Part shown: positions 45,324 to 56,352 of the stretch, piece by piece
Layout of the letters: each line of letters opens with the position of its first letter
How positions within the stretch are numbered: the stretch's first letter is position 1
Assembly (NCBI GenBank): GCA_028564705.1
Contig: JAPXFQ010002690.1
Span: 340,501 to 404,500, forward strand
From: Apricaphanius iberus
Lineage: Eukaryota > Chordata > Actinopteri > Cyprinodontiformes > Aphaniidae
DNA length: 64,000 nucleotides
Direction: 5' to 3'
Notes under the pieces: generated by a model
Told to the model about the DNA's origin: nothing
Databases searched by the model: none
The model's input: only the letters and a program-made list of their open reading frames with translations
Made by a program: the position numbers and the translations under genes

Positions 45324-46430
45324 ATTTCAATTCAATTCAGTTTATTTATATAGCGCCGTTTCACAACAGATGTCATCTCAAGGCACTTTACAAGAAGAGT
45401 TATTACAATACAATGTTTAATTTAGAAATTAGAGAACCACAGAAGATTGCGTCGTGTAATTCTCAGCAATCCCTCACACTGAGCAAGCACGAAGCGACAG
45501 TGGAAAGGAAAAACTCCCTTTTAACAGGAAGAAACCTCCGGCAGAACCAGGCTCAGCACAAGCGGTCATCTGCCGAGACCGTCTGTGGTTTGGAGAATAC
45601 AGAACAGAGACACAGAACAGAGACACAGAAAGAACAACACAGCTGATGCAGAAGTTTGTTGCAGGACGTGGAGAACTTTCCGTCACTGCAATCCCATCTT
45701 AGTCAGGGTCGTCAAGCAGGGCGGGTCAGGAGCACCTACTGTAGGAAGAGACTAAGAGAAAACAGGTTAGCGCTTGAATTGACAGCACATCATGCAGTTG
45801 GGGAGAAGTAGGAGAGAAAGTAGGAACAGACCCTAATAATGTCCTCCAACAGCCTAGCCTAAAGCAGCATAGCTACTAACATTAACCTGTCTCCTAGCTA
45901 CTAGGAGACCTAGCTACTAACACTTTCTACCTGGCTTACATTAACCTATCTCTACCTAGCTACTCTACCTCTTCCTATCTCTTCCTAGCTTTTGATACTC
46001 TACCTGACTACTAACATTAACCTGTCTCCTAGCTACTAGGAGACCTAGCTACTAACACTCTCTACTTGGCTTACATTAATCTATCTCTACGTAGCTACTC
46101 TACCTCTTCATATCCCTTCCTAGCTTTTGACACTCTACCTAGCTACTAAAATTAACCTATCTCTTCCTAGCTACCTGTCTAACCTGTCTCTAACTACCTA
46201 TTAACATATCTCTAACTGTAAGCTTTGTCAAAGAGGAACGTTTTAAGCCTAGTTTTAAAGATATAAAAATTGTCTGCTTCACGAACCAACCCTGGGAGCC
46301 TGTTCCATAGGAGGGGAGCCTGATAGCTGAAAGATCTGCCACCCATTCTACTTTTAGAAGTAGTAAAATGGGAAGTAGGCAAATTGGCTGAGGTGATGGT
46401 TTTCTATTGGAAAACATTGTCTCCTTTCAT
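45324..46430 (-). mobile_element. Teleost interspersed repeat, copy C (longest)
   Basis: It starts TTCAATTCAGTTTATTTATA then TAGCGCCG, followed by CATCTCAAGGCACTTTACAA, TTTTAACAGGAAGAAACCTC and, near the far end, GAACCAACCCTGGGAGCCTG with GATCTGCCACCCATTCTACT. It preserves more of the family than copies A and B and includes a tandem repeat (45874-46160). No intact ORF. Confidence 0.75.
45874..46160. repeat. 135-bp tandem repeat, just over two copies
   Basis: TACTAACATTAACCTGTCTC starts at 45874 and again at 46009; a third partial unit (TACTAAAATTAACC) starts at 46144, so the period is exactly 135 bp. Each full unit contains the hairpin CTCCTAG-CTA-CTAGGAG. Within units the shorter motifs CTAGCTACT and CTCTACCT recur. 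Confidence 0.9.
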
Positions 46431-46758
46431 TGATGTGAATTGTATTTTAAAATGTACCTGCAGCATTTTTAAAATCACAATAGTATTTCTTTATTGCTGT
46501 GGCTTCTTTTAGCAGGATAAGTATTCTGACGCAAAGCCAAGGTGGTTAAGGAATGCTTTGTTGACCCCAGAAACAAATCTAAGGTTTTGAGCTGGGTTCC
46601 AAATTTCCTAGATCTCATCTCTTTTAGAGAAATAAGATGGATTAATGAAAGCCCCACCTTACAACTTAATGATTTTAGGGATTATCTTCTTACATCTTGG
46701 TGCCAATACCACTACACACCTTCAGGGATCCAATAGCCCTTACCCCTATTAGAGCAAA
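46431..46758. other. Unassigned, LINE-like trace
   Basis: A plus-strand ORF at 46542-46736 reads RNKSKVLSWVPNFLDLISFR, which might be a trace of an LINE coding region but is too short to assign. Confidence 0.25.
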
Positions 46759-46889
46759 GGGAAAGCAACATCCATCCATCCATCCATTTTTTTAACCGCT
46801 TAATCCTTTATGGGTTGCGGGGGTGCTGGTGCCTATCTCCAGCTGTCAACGGGCGAGAGGCGGGGTACACCCTGGAGGGAAAGCAACAT
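46759..46889 (-). mobile_element. SINE/LINE tail insertion with 13-bp duplication
   Basis: GGGAAAGCAACAT occurs at 46759-46771 and 46877-46889. Between is (CCAT)n, TTTTAACCGCTTAATCC and CTCCAGCTGTCAACGGGCGA tail text on the minus strand, closest in wording to 27818-27920. Confidence 0.9.
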
Positions 46890-47145
46890 TCTAAGTATAT
46901 ATGCATCTATCCATTATCTATACCTGCTTATCCTTGCTGGGTCATGGTCCTTATCTCCAGTGCTCTACTACAATGGCAACTATACAAATGCTTAATGTCA
47001 TGAATGATCTATGCTGTAAAGACTTAAAGGTCCTATATCATGCAAAATCAACTTTTTGGAGCTTTCAACCATGTTCAAATGCAATTTTCTTATAAAAAGC
47101 CAGCCAGACTGTTTTTTGGCTTGATTCAGGCATTTCTCATTAATC

Positions 47146-47429
47146 CTCCTGAATAATCGACCATCGTTAAGACGTGGAGCACAAAGGATCCAATGACATA
47201 ATCAGTCTTGTAAAAGCCCTCCAAGAGGTTAAATAGCTGAGTCTCCTAACCAGTTAGTTGGACCAGTCCCAACCTGGTCAGCGGCGAGCATGAACTGATG
47301 AAGCCTCTTGGATAAGAGGTGAAACGTCTTCCAAGACAAATTACCAAGTCCAGTTGCGTTCGATTGAAATTTCCTTGAGATAACCATGACCTGTATGAAT
47401 GAGAATATTCACAGGCTAACTCCTGAATA
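47146..47429. mobile_element. Nested 264-bp retroelement fragment
   Basis: CTCCTGAATA is found at 47146-47155 and 47420-47429, and the other copy of the host element (near 520-530) has this site only once. The insert contains GATGAAGCCTCTTGGATAAG and AGGTGAAACGTCTTCCAAGA, wording typical of a widespread fish retroelement 3' region (possibly Penelope-like; not certain). Confidence 0.75.
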
Positions 47430-47594
47430 CTGCACTCTGAGCAGCTGCACTGCCCTCTCCTGGGAAACGACTGACTGGTGGGAAGTTCCAGAGGTGTCTG
47501 CAGATTAAATGCACACGCCCCCTTTCTCACAGCTGCGAGCTGCTTCGGACTATCACTGCTCGCACCACCAATTTGTAGTATTTTACTTTTTAAA

Positions 47595-47699
47595 ATGTCT
47601 CGGCGAAAAAGCCCATTTGGCTGCGAGGGTTACAGGACTTTGTTCAACATTCCTAAAGAACAACCTAATCTGAAGAAATGGCTGGAATTTCTCTCCTGA
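47595..47699 (+). pseudogene. Truncated THAP-like zinc-finger start
   Basis: From the ATG at 47595 the frame reads MSRRKSPFGCEGYRTLFNIP then KEQPNLKKWLEFLS and a stop (34 codons). THAP fingers begin C-x(2-4)-C near residue 5-10, followed by a short helix-strand with F.FP/IPK and a W..F motif; here FGC, LFNIPK and KKWLEF fit, but the first Cys is Ser. In the copy at 1-651 (minus strand) the matching codon is TGC, Cys, and FGC is kept. The finger's second metal pair (C..H) is not found after the stop. The family assignment rests on this short match, so it is moderate. Confidence 0.45.
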
Positions 47700-49915
47700 A
47701 TCCTGCATTAAACCAACTAGATGTTTTTTAGGTACTGTCAATACACCGAAACTTGGCCAGAACAAAAGCAGACTGTCGGAGTGATTAACTCTTGAAGCTG
47801 GATCAATTCCAATCGTAAAGACACCTCATGGAGCAGCCAGAGCAGTAAGTAAACTCTAGCTACATGCTAAAGCTAATGTGTGTTAACCATTTATGAAGCT
47901 GCTATATTGAACTCATAACAGCATTGTGAGGTTACTTTATTGATATGTAAACGGGTGCAAACACTCACAGCTTTTAAAATGTCCACTCGGTTCTCATTCT
48001 GAGAAGCGAGAACATTTCAACACATACAAACGGGGCTAGAACAGTCCCGGCGCCATGGGCAGGCATTGAGGGGCAGTGCCTGCCCACAGAGACACCTGTA
48101 CCTGCCCTGGAAAGCTGGGCAGGCAAAGCGCCATGGGCTGTTGATCAATGTATTGACTGTATAAACACAAAGAATAAGAATGAGAAGACGCGCTGTGTGG
48201 CTTACTTCCTTGCAAATGGTAGTTCTGATGAAAGTTAGTGGGAGATCCAGACACGGAGGGGAATTATGAAGGTGTTGAGCAGCAGAGGATGTTGGATTTC
48301 GGACATAGGACTTGTTGTGGACTAACTATTTACTGTAAATGGAGGACATTAACTGGACCATTGTGGATGTATGTAAATATGTTTTTGTTTGAGATGGCTG
48401 TTTTGCCTATTCAGTATGTAAGCTTTTATTTCATGCTTTTTTGAGTGATTTGAAAAAAGCTTGTACTGTGTCTAAAAGTATGATTCATATCATTGACTGG
48501 CATACATCATTTTAATCACGAGCAGAGATAGGATGGTGTTGAATCTCAACGTGGTGGTTTGAAAGTTTCTTTACCTCTGGTGGGTTTAGGATTTTCCCCC
48601 TTAAATATCTCAAACTTGTGGTACTGAGGTAAAACCCTGTGAAGTTAGGCGGGCTTTCTTTCAAAGCAGAGGTCAGCAGCTGACGTCTGGTCGCTGCTAA
48701 TAAACAATATCCAAATAGTTTACAGCAGAATTGAGCGCACCAGCCAGTACTAATAATGTAACTTGCAATCCGCGTGTTTCTACTATCCTAGCGTCAGTGT
48801 GATTTAACTACATTTTTTTGCTGACTGTGTCTCCATACACAATCAGCCCTTTAGGGATTCCCCTAAATTCATCCATATATCAGTTTCAGTGGCGAGTTTT
48901 GTCACTAATCAGTGCAGCAGAAATAAGAGATTGACAAATAAGAAGTAGGACTTGTTGATTGTTTCTTTTTGCTGTTGTCATAAATTGCTTGGCAAGAAAC
49001 TCTTATTGGTACAAAGCTGATTGTTTGGTGACGTCTGCTTTTTTCCTCCCATTTACAACTTATCAGCCCGACTTCACTACAGCCACACCTAGCGGCTATA
49101 TCAGGCCATTTCCAAGTGCATACCCCAAATAATCTTTTATAAAAGAAAATGGCTCAATCACGTACACAAGCAGAAACAGCATGTTAGCGGCTCATCCGCG
49201 GCTCCTTCTGGAGTACGAAAACAAACTTACTGATCACCAATTTAGAAAAGACCAGTCATTCGGAAACTATCTCAAAGCTACCTCGGCTAGCCGCTCAGCC
49301 TTTAATTGATTTAATTGATTGAGGCAGTTTTGACCTGGAAATATGTAACACACTGCAGACGGGAGATAAAAACGTGAAGGGGTAAAAAGAAAAAATGGTC
49401 CCATAAAATAAGCCAATGCCCGCCCATCTAAATTGCTCTGGCGCTGGGTCTGGGCTGGAAATATCTGCTTGCTTTGGCACACTGTCAGTGGACTCAGCTG
49501 CTATGGTTAGGGCTCCGTCTACACTCTTCTATCGTTAAGAAGCTGGTAACTTTAGCTGCTGAAATCAGCTTTATTGACCCTGTGTTTACACAAAAAATAA
49601 ACCAAAGGGCTGAGCCATTTAAGCTACTGAAATATTGCTTTAATGTGGCTTATAACCTTTTTGCCCATGATGCTTTGCTGCAGTCAGACCGGGGCTTACA
49701 GCTATGTCATGTAATGGGGGGACATCACAGGGGGGTGGCGGGATTATAGAGAAACCGAGCGTCTTAGTTCCGGGTAGAAGAATAACTGTGGGATATAAAT
49801 TATATTTCAGGACAAATTAATACTAGGCTAAATAACGCCAACGGTAACATTTTATCAGATGTGTGCCTCTCCCAGACGTTGAAAGATGTAAAATAGCAAG
49901 AAATAGGACCTTTAA

Positions 49916-52879
49916 GTAGAAGGTAACTTGACTTCATTGACACATTATGCTTTTCACCCGAAAGGCTTCTTTGGTCTCTGGCTGGAAGTAAAAGGCTTAT
50001 AGGTTGTAGTCAGAACAATCACACTAATAGGGTCAAGTCACATACGGTGGAGTTAGGACACACGAGTCACTGGCCATGCCTTCAACTCAGCTCAATGTTT
50101 GAGCCAACTGTATTACATTTCACATGACCCAAAATAAGTAAGTATAAAATAACCTTGTTATTTTACACTTAACAGCACAGATGTTGATATTAAAAAGGTT
50201 TCTGGTAAAGCATTACTTCTCACCCTGCAGGTTAAATTAAGTTCAGCTGTATTCTCTTAAAGTAATATCTAATACCTTGGTTTAATCCTAGCCCTAAGAG
50301 GAACATCAAAATAGCTGACAACCTAATGCTGCCATGCATGGGATGGAAGAGAATTGTTTAAACCAAATATGCATTTTCTTAATTTAGAATCAAAGCCTGC
50401 CAAACAGTGGCTGCAAGCAGAGATGATCAAATAGGAGCCATTCAGACTGTTCGGCAGCTCGGGGTTGGTCTTGCCATCTTTTCTTTTTTATTTTTTTGCC
50501 TCAACCAATTCCTGGTTACTAAACATTTATCTTTCTTTTAGGGAAGGATTTCTGAATCTTCTTTATTATTAATGTTAACTTGTCAACTTGTTGTCCCTTT
50601 GAATCAGATTATTCTTTTCATTCTGAGTAGCCCTTGAACATATTTTTGTCTCCCACACTACATACTGCATCATCTTTCTAGATTTTCCATAGCCATAACT
50701 GATAGCTTGGCTGCACCAGTGGTAAACTGTGATAGACGACACCAGAAAGGTCAATCAGGCAGGGTGCGCTTATTAAGTAGAAACCTGTTGCTCATAAAAG
50801 AGCCACAGTTAGGAAAATGGACTGCAGCATCAACAAACATGTAATTAGATTTAAGAGAAATGCATTTGAGTAACCTATTCTTCTCTCATACATACACAAG
50901 TGTATAACGTTCAGCAATCAGATATGCAGAGTGCTTTGACAAATGAAAGAATTAATTGCTCAGTAAATCGCAGTGAACTCCAGCATCGTACCATTTCAGG
51001 ATGTCAACTGTGCAACAGGTCCAGTAATAAAATGTCCTTTCTTCTAAATATCCCTCTCTCAACTTTAAGACGGGTTGCAACAAAGTGGAAGAGAACACAG
51101 CAACTCAGCAACAAAATGGACTTGTCGGATCATTAAGCAGGGTCAGCAGGTAGTGAAGTGAGTATTGTCCAGGGTATATACCCGCAAATCTCTGAGCCTC
51201 TGGAGGCCTTCAGATTAGCTCAAGAACAATGCATAGAGAACTTTGAGCAACGAGTTTCCATGGCCAAGGAGCTGTAGCACCCAAACCTTACATCAGCAGC
51301 TGGAATGCAAACCATCAGATGCAGTAGGATAAAGTGAATCTACAAATCTAGCCTCTCTGTCTTGTAATCCATTGGATAATTATTGGTTCGTTAACATTAC
51401 CCAACTGACTGCATAACATCTAGTGTAAAACTTGGTACAGAGGCAATCACGGTTAAGGGCATCTATTTTAGGAATTTTACACAATTCTTTAGTTCCAGGG
51501 AAAATTACTTACTTACTAAAATTTACTCTATTTAGTGCAAATATTTTAATCTACATGATGATAATATACTCAGTGCAGTGTAAAAAAAACATCCATGAGA
51601 ATTTGGCTCAGCATATAAAGTAATTTTATTCTGAATGGTATTAATTTTGCTTTGAATGAAACTGAAACTTTTTCTCTTGAAAGAATTGAATTTTATTCCA
51701 TAATTTGTTATGTAATAAAGCGATTTGAGTTCCTCAATCAAAGCCTTCTTTTACTAAGCAGTCCAGGGTGTCTTGAAGTGTACTTCTTTCTATAATGGGC
51801 CGTGTTTTTTTTCTGCTAGACATACCCTGTGGAAATGTGGCCCCAAAGTATAAGTATGGTGTCATTAGGCCATTACACATTTTTTGACAAGGTTTTTGGA
51901 GTTTTTAGCTAGACCTGGGTGATGTCTTTTGGATACATAATTTGTCTTGCAGTCCAACTCCCCTGACCAAACATATGGATAATGCAATAGAGTGACGTTG
52001 CATGCAGAACACAAGGAGAACTTTCAGAAGCTCTTTTAGTTTTGCTGTTTGTTTTAAGGCAATTTCCCAGATCAATTTCAACAGTATTTCCATCGGTTTG
52101 GGGGCATTTCCAGTTGAGGTATATCTTCTACAATGATTTGTGTCACTTTTATTTACCCTTTTCCTCACTGATGCCTTTGCAAAATGGAATAATTTAGAAC
52201 ATCCACATATCCACTATAATAAACGCTGAAAGTGGACATGACTGTATAATAAAGTGGAATGGAGTGATTTAAATAAGTCTGGTCAGATAGGCTACTGATT
52301 ATGTGGAAATTACGCTGGGGACAAAAGTGGATGTTAGATCTGCACTGGTAAGAAAATCCACATCAGCTTTTTAAAAGTGGTGGTGACAAAAATGTAAATC
52401 ATAAATTGCATAAGTTGCTGGGAACATGAAATGATCCCTATGCCGGGAGCTGTAGTTTCAAAACTTAAAACAGTAAACTTATGACTATGTAGCATCGTTT
52501 TATCATCTGTCAGCAGTGCTGTGAAGACTGCTCCACCTCCCTGGCTGCTGCTCCTGATGCAAGGCACAACAGAAGATTTCAGGGAAAGAGAATTTCACTC
52601 AACAAAGGTGTAAACTGGCTGAAAATTATTCAGCAAAAACATTGATAATGTACCAGAAACTTCATTAATTAAGTTCTGTGCTGTTATTTTCTTAAAAGAA
52701 TTGCCATTGACTTCCCGGTTTAGCTGAACTACAAATCATGATGTCTGGATTACAAGGCAACGCAGTCCTGGTATCACTTCCGGCATTCAGAACAATCACT
52801 TTCTGCCAAGAACTGACAGTTTGTTTCAGAATTTGTATGTGACACTTGCATAGTTGTACAGTACTTAGTACATGTAAAA
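49916..52879. other. Unassigned stretch
   Basis: No gene or repeat family recognised. ORFs are short (the longest is 87 codons, 51905-52168 minus) and without domain signature. Confidence 0.3.
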
Positions 52880-53050
52880 GTGCTTTCTGAAATATAATTT
52901 TTTTTAATTTTATTTGTAACTTTGTTCTTGTAAATGTAATTTTCTTTTTGAACTTGTAAATCTTTTTAAATTGTAATTTTGTCTTTCAATTTATTTATTT
53001 TCTGAAATGTAATTTTGTTTTTTAATTTGTAAATTTGTTTTTGTAATGTA
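52880..53050. repeat. Degenerate AT-rich tandem
   Basis: Variants of TTTGTAAATTTGTTTTTGTAATGTAA and TGTAATTTTGTTTTTTAA recur about every 35-45 bases. Confidence 0.6.
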
Positions 53051-53556
53051 AATGTGTCTTACCCTTCGTAGCCACCACACATGACAGTATTATTAAAGGA
53101 AAATAAGCCCAAACAGATTCTATCGTAAATACCCATGAATAATCCAATGGCATGAGGGATGTCATTATCAGCAGATCAATGTTTGAATGCTAATGAATGA
53201 CTTGCCTGAGTGCCGTGGTGCAAGCTTGCTTTAAAATCCCAAATGCAGCATGGGGGGAGAAGATGGACGATCTGCATTTCATGTTAATCAGCTTTTCATT
53301 TTACCAGTGTGGTCGCGTTACTGCTGATTTTAACCACATAGGTCACATCTTAGAAAGTATAATTAAACTTCAAGTCTTTTTACTGTTTTTTTTTCACTGT
53401 TCACTTATAATTTGGGGCCAACTTATCCTTTACATGCTGAAATTGAACCACTTAAGGCCTAACATCCACTGTACAAATGTGCTTATTGATTTGACAGCCT
53501 CCTTTTCATTTAATAAAGTGTCCCGTGACCTGTCATTTTCTAACCTATAGAATTAT
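53051..53556. other. Left flank of the BEL element
   Basis: Unique-looking, with a 117-codon plus-strand ORF (53197-53550) lacking domain signature. The part at 53180-53340 has mixed composition and could be a non-coding conserved stretch. Confidence 0.3.
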
Positions 53557-53800
53557 TGTCATGCCTTTGGGTCAAAGACAGTTATAAGTTCATAATTGGC
53601 AATAAATATATGTTAAAAAGTATGTTAAAAAGCGTTTACAAAACTAATGTTAAAAAGTGAACAAAGTGAGACATCTTCACCAGAAAGGATCATTTTTTCT
53701 GTATGTCACAGTTACCTCAAATGTTTAATGCAAGAAACTTCACTAAAGCAAGAAAAGCAAGCCTTGTGTCTGGAGTTTTCTTTATGGTTCGCTGGCTGTC
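53557..53800 (+). repeat. Left (5') LTR, internally deleted
   Basis: Identical to the right LTR over 53557-53691 (=59860-59994) and 53693-53800 (=60322-60429). It lacks the 327 bases 59995-60321 and the last 129 bases 60430-60558. It therefore has no right terminus, and its promoter or start region is probably damaged. Confidence 0.9.
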
Positions 53801-53917
53801 TAGCAGCACATAGACACGTGTCGTGAGGACAGCACAGTAAAAAGACGAGTAAAGACGTCCAAATCAAGAAGACGTCTGCTCGGCGGGTTCAGACGATACA
53901 GAGCAACATAAGCAGAC

Positions 53918-56281
53918 ATGAGTTTACGTTCAGGAAGAAGTTATTTAAAAAACTATGAGCTGCAAAATGAAGCAGTCGCAAAGCAAAATCCAAAGGAGGA
54001 CAAAGAGCAGCCACCAGATCCCAGAGATCAACGGTCAGTTACACCTCCATCACCACCTTTCGACAACAAGTCCATTGCAACCACCAGACGGTCTAACACA
54101 ACATCTTCAGGGTCTCCGGCCACAAAAGCCTACGCCAAAGCACAAGCAGCCAAAGCTCAGTTAGCCTTTGTTGAAAAAGAGGCTAAAATGATGAAACAAA
54201 AGGCAGAGTTGGAAGCAATCATGCTAAAACAAAAGGCGGATTTAGATGCCAGTCTCCATGTGCTGAAATGTCAAAAAGAAGTAGCTGCAGCTGAAGCAGA
54301 AGCTGCTGCCTATGAAGAGGTAGAAAATCAGAGCGGGGAGAGAAGCATAGGGCCAATTTCTGATGCTGAGCCTCTTGATACAGTACAGCGCACCAGGGAA
54401 TATGTAGCCCAACAATGTGAGTCAGTTTTTTCAGGAGCTGTTGACACGTCACACAGGCCTTTTGAGATGAAAGACAATGAGATAGGAGTACAAGCTACAA
54501 CTCAATCAGTCATCCAGCTGACAAAAGTGACTCAGTACATGCCTCCTCCAATTAATGCAGGCATTAAAAAAGAACAAAAGGCTGCCAAGGGTGCTACAAA
54601 TACACACCTATTAAATCCTCTCGCTGAAAACTTCCAACCACCAAATCTCACTTCAGTTGAGTTCATTGGAGCGCAAGATTTTGCTAAATATCTAATTCGC
54701 AAAGAATTAGTGACCACCGGTTTATTGCATTTTGACGATAAGCCAGAAAATTATTGGGCATGGAAGGCCTCATTTGTTAGTGCAACTAAAGATTTAAACT
54801 TGTTAGTTAGAGAAGAACTAGACCTGCTTGCAAAGTGGTTGGGGCCAAAATCCTCAGAACAGGCTAAAAGAATCCGCGCAGCACATCCTTCTGCAGGTGT
54901 GAAAGTGATCTGGCAGCGCCTGGAGGAGTGCTACGGCTGCTCAGAGGCCATCGAGGATGCACTGCTAAAAAAGGTAGAGGACTTTCCAAGACTAACCAAT
55001 AAAGACAATGCAAGGTTAAGAGACCTTGGTGACCTCCTGTTGGAGTTACAGTGTGCTAAAGCAGACGGTGCACTACCAGGACTTGCCTACCTAGACACGG
55101 CTCGAGGGGTAAAACAAATAGTTGAAAAACTTCCCTTCAACCTACAGGAAAGGTGGACTGTGGGGACGCAATACAAAGAGTCTCACAGTGTGTCATTTCC
55201 TCCGTTCTCAGTTTTTCTTCAGTTTGTTCAGCAACAAGCTAAGATGAGAAATGATCCAAGCTTTGCTGTATCTAGCTCTAACAGTCAAGCTCTCTCACGT
55301 CCAGAAAGGCCAACTTCATACAACCGCAAAGCTACTGCGTCAGTACACAAAATAGAGGTTACAGAGAAAAGTGGCCTGGAGAAAATAAAAATAGAAGAAC
55401 CGGATCGGCAGTGCCCCATCCACAAAAAGCCACATCCGCTCAAAAAGTGTAAAATGTTCAGAGATAAATCCATAGAAGAACGTCAAGCCTTTCTCAGAGA
55501 ACACCGCAATTGCTACAGATGTTGTGGTTCAGTCCAACATATAGCAAAAGATTGTAAAATTGTAGTCAAGTGTAGTGAGTGCAACAGTCCTAAGCATATA
55601 TCAGCACTTCACCCAGGTCCTACTGCTGCTTCCAAAGGTGTTCTGTTGGAAAATGAAGAGCAAAACAAAGGCGAAGAGCAAACTGAAAGCTCTCCCTCAG
55701 TCGTCTCCAAGTGCACTGAGGTGTGCGGTCAGAGTAAATACCCGCGCTCTTGCTCCAAGATTTGTTTAGTGAAAGCTTACCCAGAAGGGCAAAAAGATAA
55801 TGCAATCAACATGTATGCTGTGATCGACGAACAAAGCAATAGGTCCCTGGCAAGGACAGAGTTTTTCAACCTCTTTGAAATAAAAGCCACAGCCGCACCA
55901 TACACCCTCAAGACTTGCTCCGGAAATGCTCAAACTACCGGCAGGAGAGCTGTAAACTTCTGCATACAATCCATGGACGGAAAAACAGATATCAGGCTGC
56001 CTCCTTTGATTGAATGTGATTCACTGCCTGATGACAGAACTGAAATACCTTCACCTGAGATTGCTCAGCATCATCCCCACCTGCTCCCTATAATGAGTAA
56101 AATCCAACCTGTTGACCACAATGCTCGTATCCTCTTACTCCTGGGACGAGACATCCTCAGGATACATAAGATACGCGAACAGATCAACGGGCCAAATAAC
56201 GCTCCTTATGCACAAAGACTGGATTTGGGCTGGGTTATTGTGGGAGAGGAGTGCTCAGGAAGGGCTCGCAATACATCATAG
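53918..56281 (+). CDS. gag: BEL/Pao Gag plus protease region
   Basis: 787 codons. An acidic, Pro/Ser-rich N terminus is followed by an Ala/Lys/Glu coiled-coil-like stretch (residues about 70-136) and the Gag core (about 235-440). The zinc-knuckle region follows: CPIHKKPHPLKKC from residue 499, CYRCCGSVQHIAKDC from 532, CSECNSPKHISALH from 552. An aspartic-protease-like block then begins at about 630 with the motif AVIDEQSN; Asp637 would be catalytic. Gag packages RNA in cytoplasmic particles and the protease matures the polyprotein. A TAG ends the frame at 56279, where BEL elements normally continue into pol. The start ATG at 53918 is preceded by a leader of about 117 bases after the damaged left LTR. 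Confidence 0.92.
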   Translation: MSLRSGRSYLKNYELQNEAVAKQNPKEDKEQPPDPRDQRSVTPPSPPFDNKSIATTRRSNTTSSGSPATKAYAKAQAAKAQLAFVEKEAKMMKQKAELEAIMLKQKADLDASLHVLKCQKEVAAAEAEAAAYEEVENQSGERSIGPISDAEPLDTVQRTREYVAQQCESVFSGAVDTSHRPFEMKDNEIGVQATTQSVIQLTKVTQYMPPPINAGIKKEQKAAKGATNTHLLNPLAENFQPPNLTSVEFIGAQDFAKYLIRKELVTTGLLHFDDKPENYWAWKASFVSATKDLNLLVREELDLLAKWLGPKSSEQAKRIRAAHPSAGVKVIWQRLEECYGCSEAIEDALLKKVEDFPRLTNKDNARLRDLGDLLLELQCAKADGALPGLAYLDTARGVKQIVEKLPFNLQERWTVGTQYKESHSVSFPPFSVFLQFVQQQAKMRNDPSFAVSSSNSQALSRPERPTSYNRKATASVHKIEVTEKSGLEKIKIEEPDRQCPIHKKPHPLKKCKMFRDKSIEERQAFLREHRNCYRCCGSVQHIAKDCKIVVKCSECNSPKHISALHPGPTAASKGVLLENEEQNKGEEQTESSPSVVSKCTEVCGQSKYPRSCSKICLVKAYPEGQKDNAINMYAVIDEQSNRSLARTEFFNLFEIKATAAPYTLKTCSGNAQTTGRRAVNFCIQSMDGKTDIRLPPLIECDSLPDDRTEIPSPEIAQHHPHLLPIMSKIQPVDHNARILLLLGRDILRIHKIREQINGPNNAPYAQRLDLGWVIVGEECSGRARNTS

Positions 56282-56352
56282 GTAAATGTTTACAAAACAC
56301 ACACGTTAGACAGCGGTCGTACATCCTATTTTGATGCCTTAACATCATCACT

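Larger units (their letters stand above)
47034..49915 (+). mobile_element. 2.9-kb TTAA-flanked, THAP-bearing (Kolobok-like) element
   Basis: TTAA at 47034-47037 and 49912-49915 bounds a unit that begins AGGTCCTAT and ends ATAGGACCT, perfect 9-bp inverted ends. Kolobok and piggyBac elements both duplicate TTAA; the THAP-like zinc-finger start inside (47595) favours Kolobok, whose proteins often carry THAP domains. A second copy lies at 1-651. The remaining 2 kb encode no recognisable transposase, so it is non-autonomous or decayed. A 264-bp insert with its own duplication sits at 47156-47419. The conserved GTAAGT at 47845-47850 suggests an original exon-intron structure. Confidence 0.65.

Noticed and set aside
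45850..46200. CRISPR array from the regular CTAGCTACT repeats
   Set aside because: The structure is a 135-bp direct tandem duplication, not repeats with unique spacers.
54219..54452. Minus-strand ORFs across gag and pol (several of 60-97 codons)
   Set aside because: Antisense shadows of the long coding frames.
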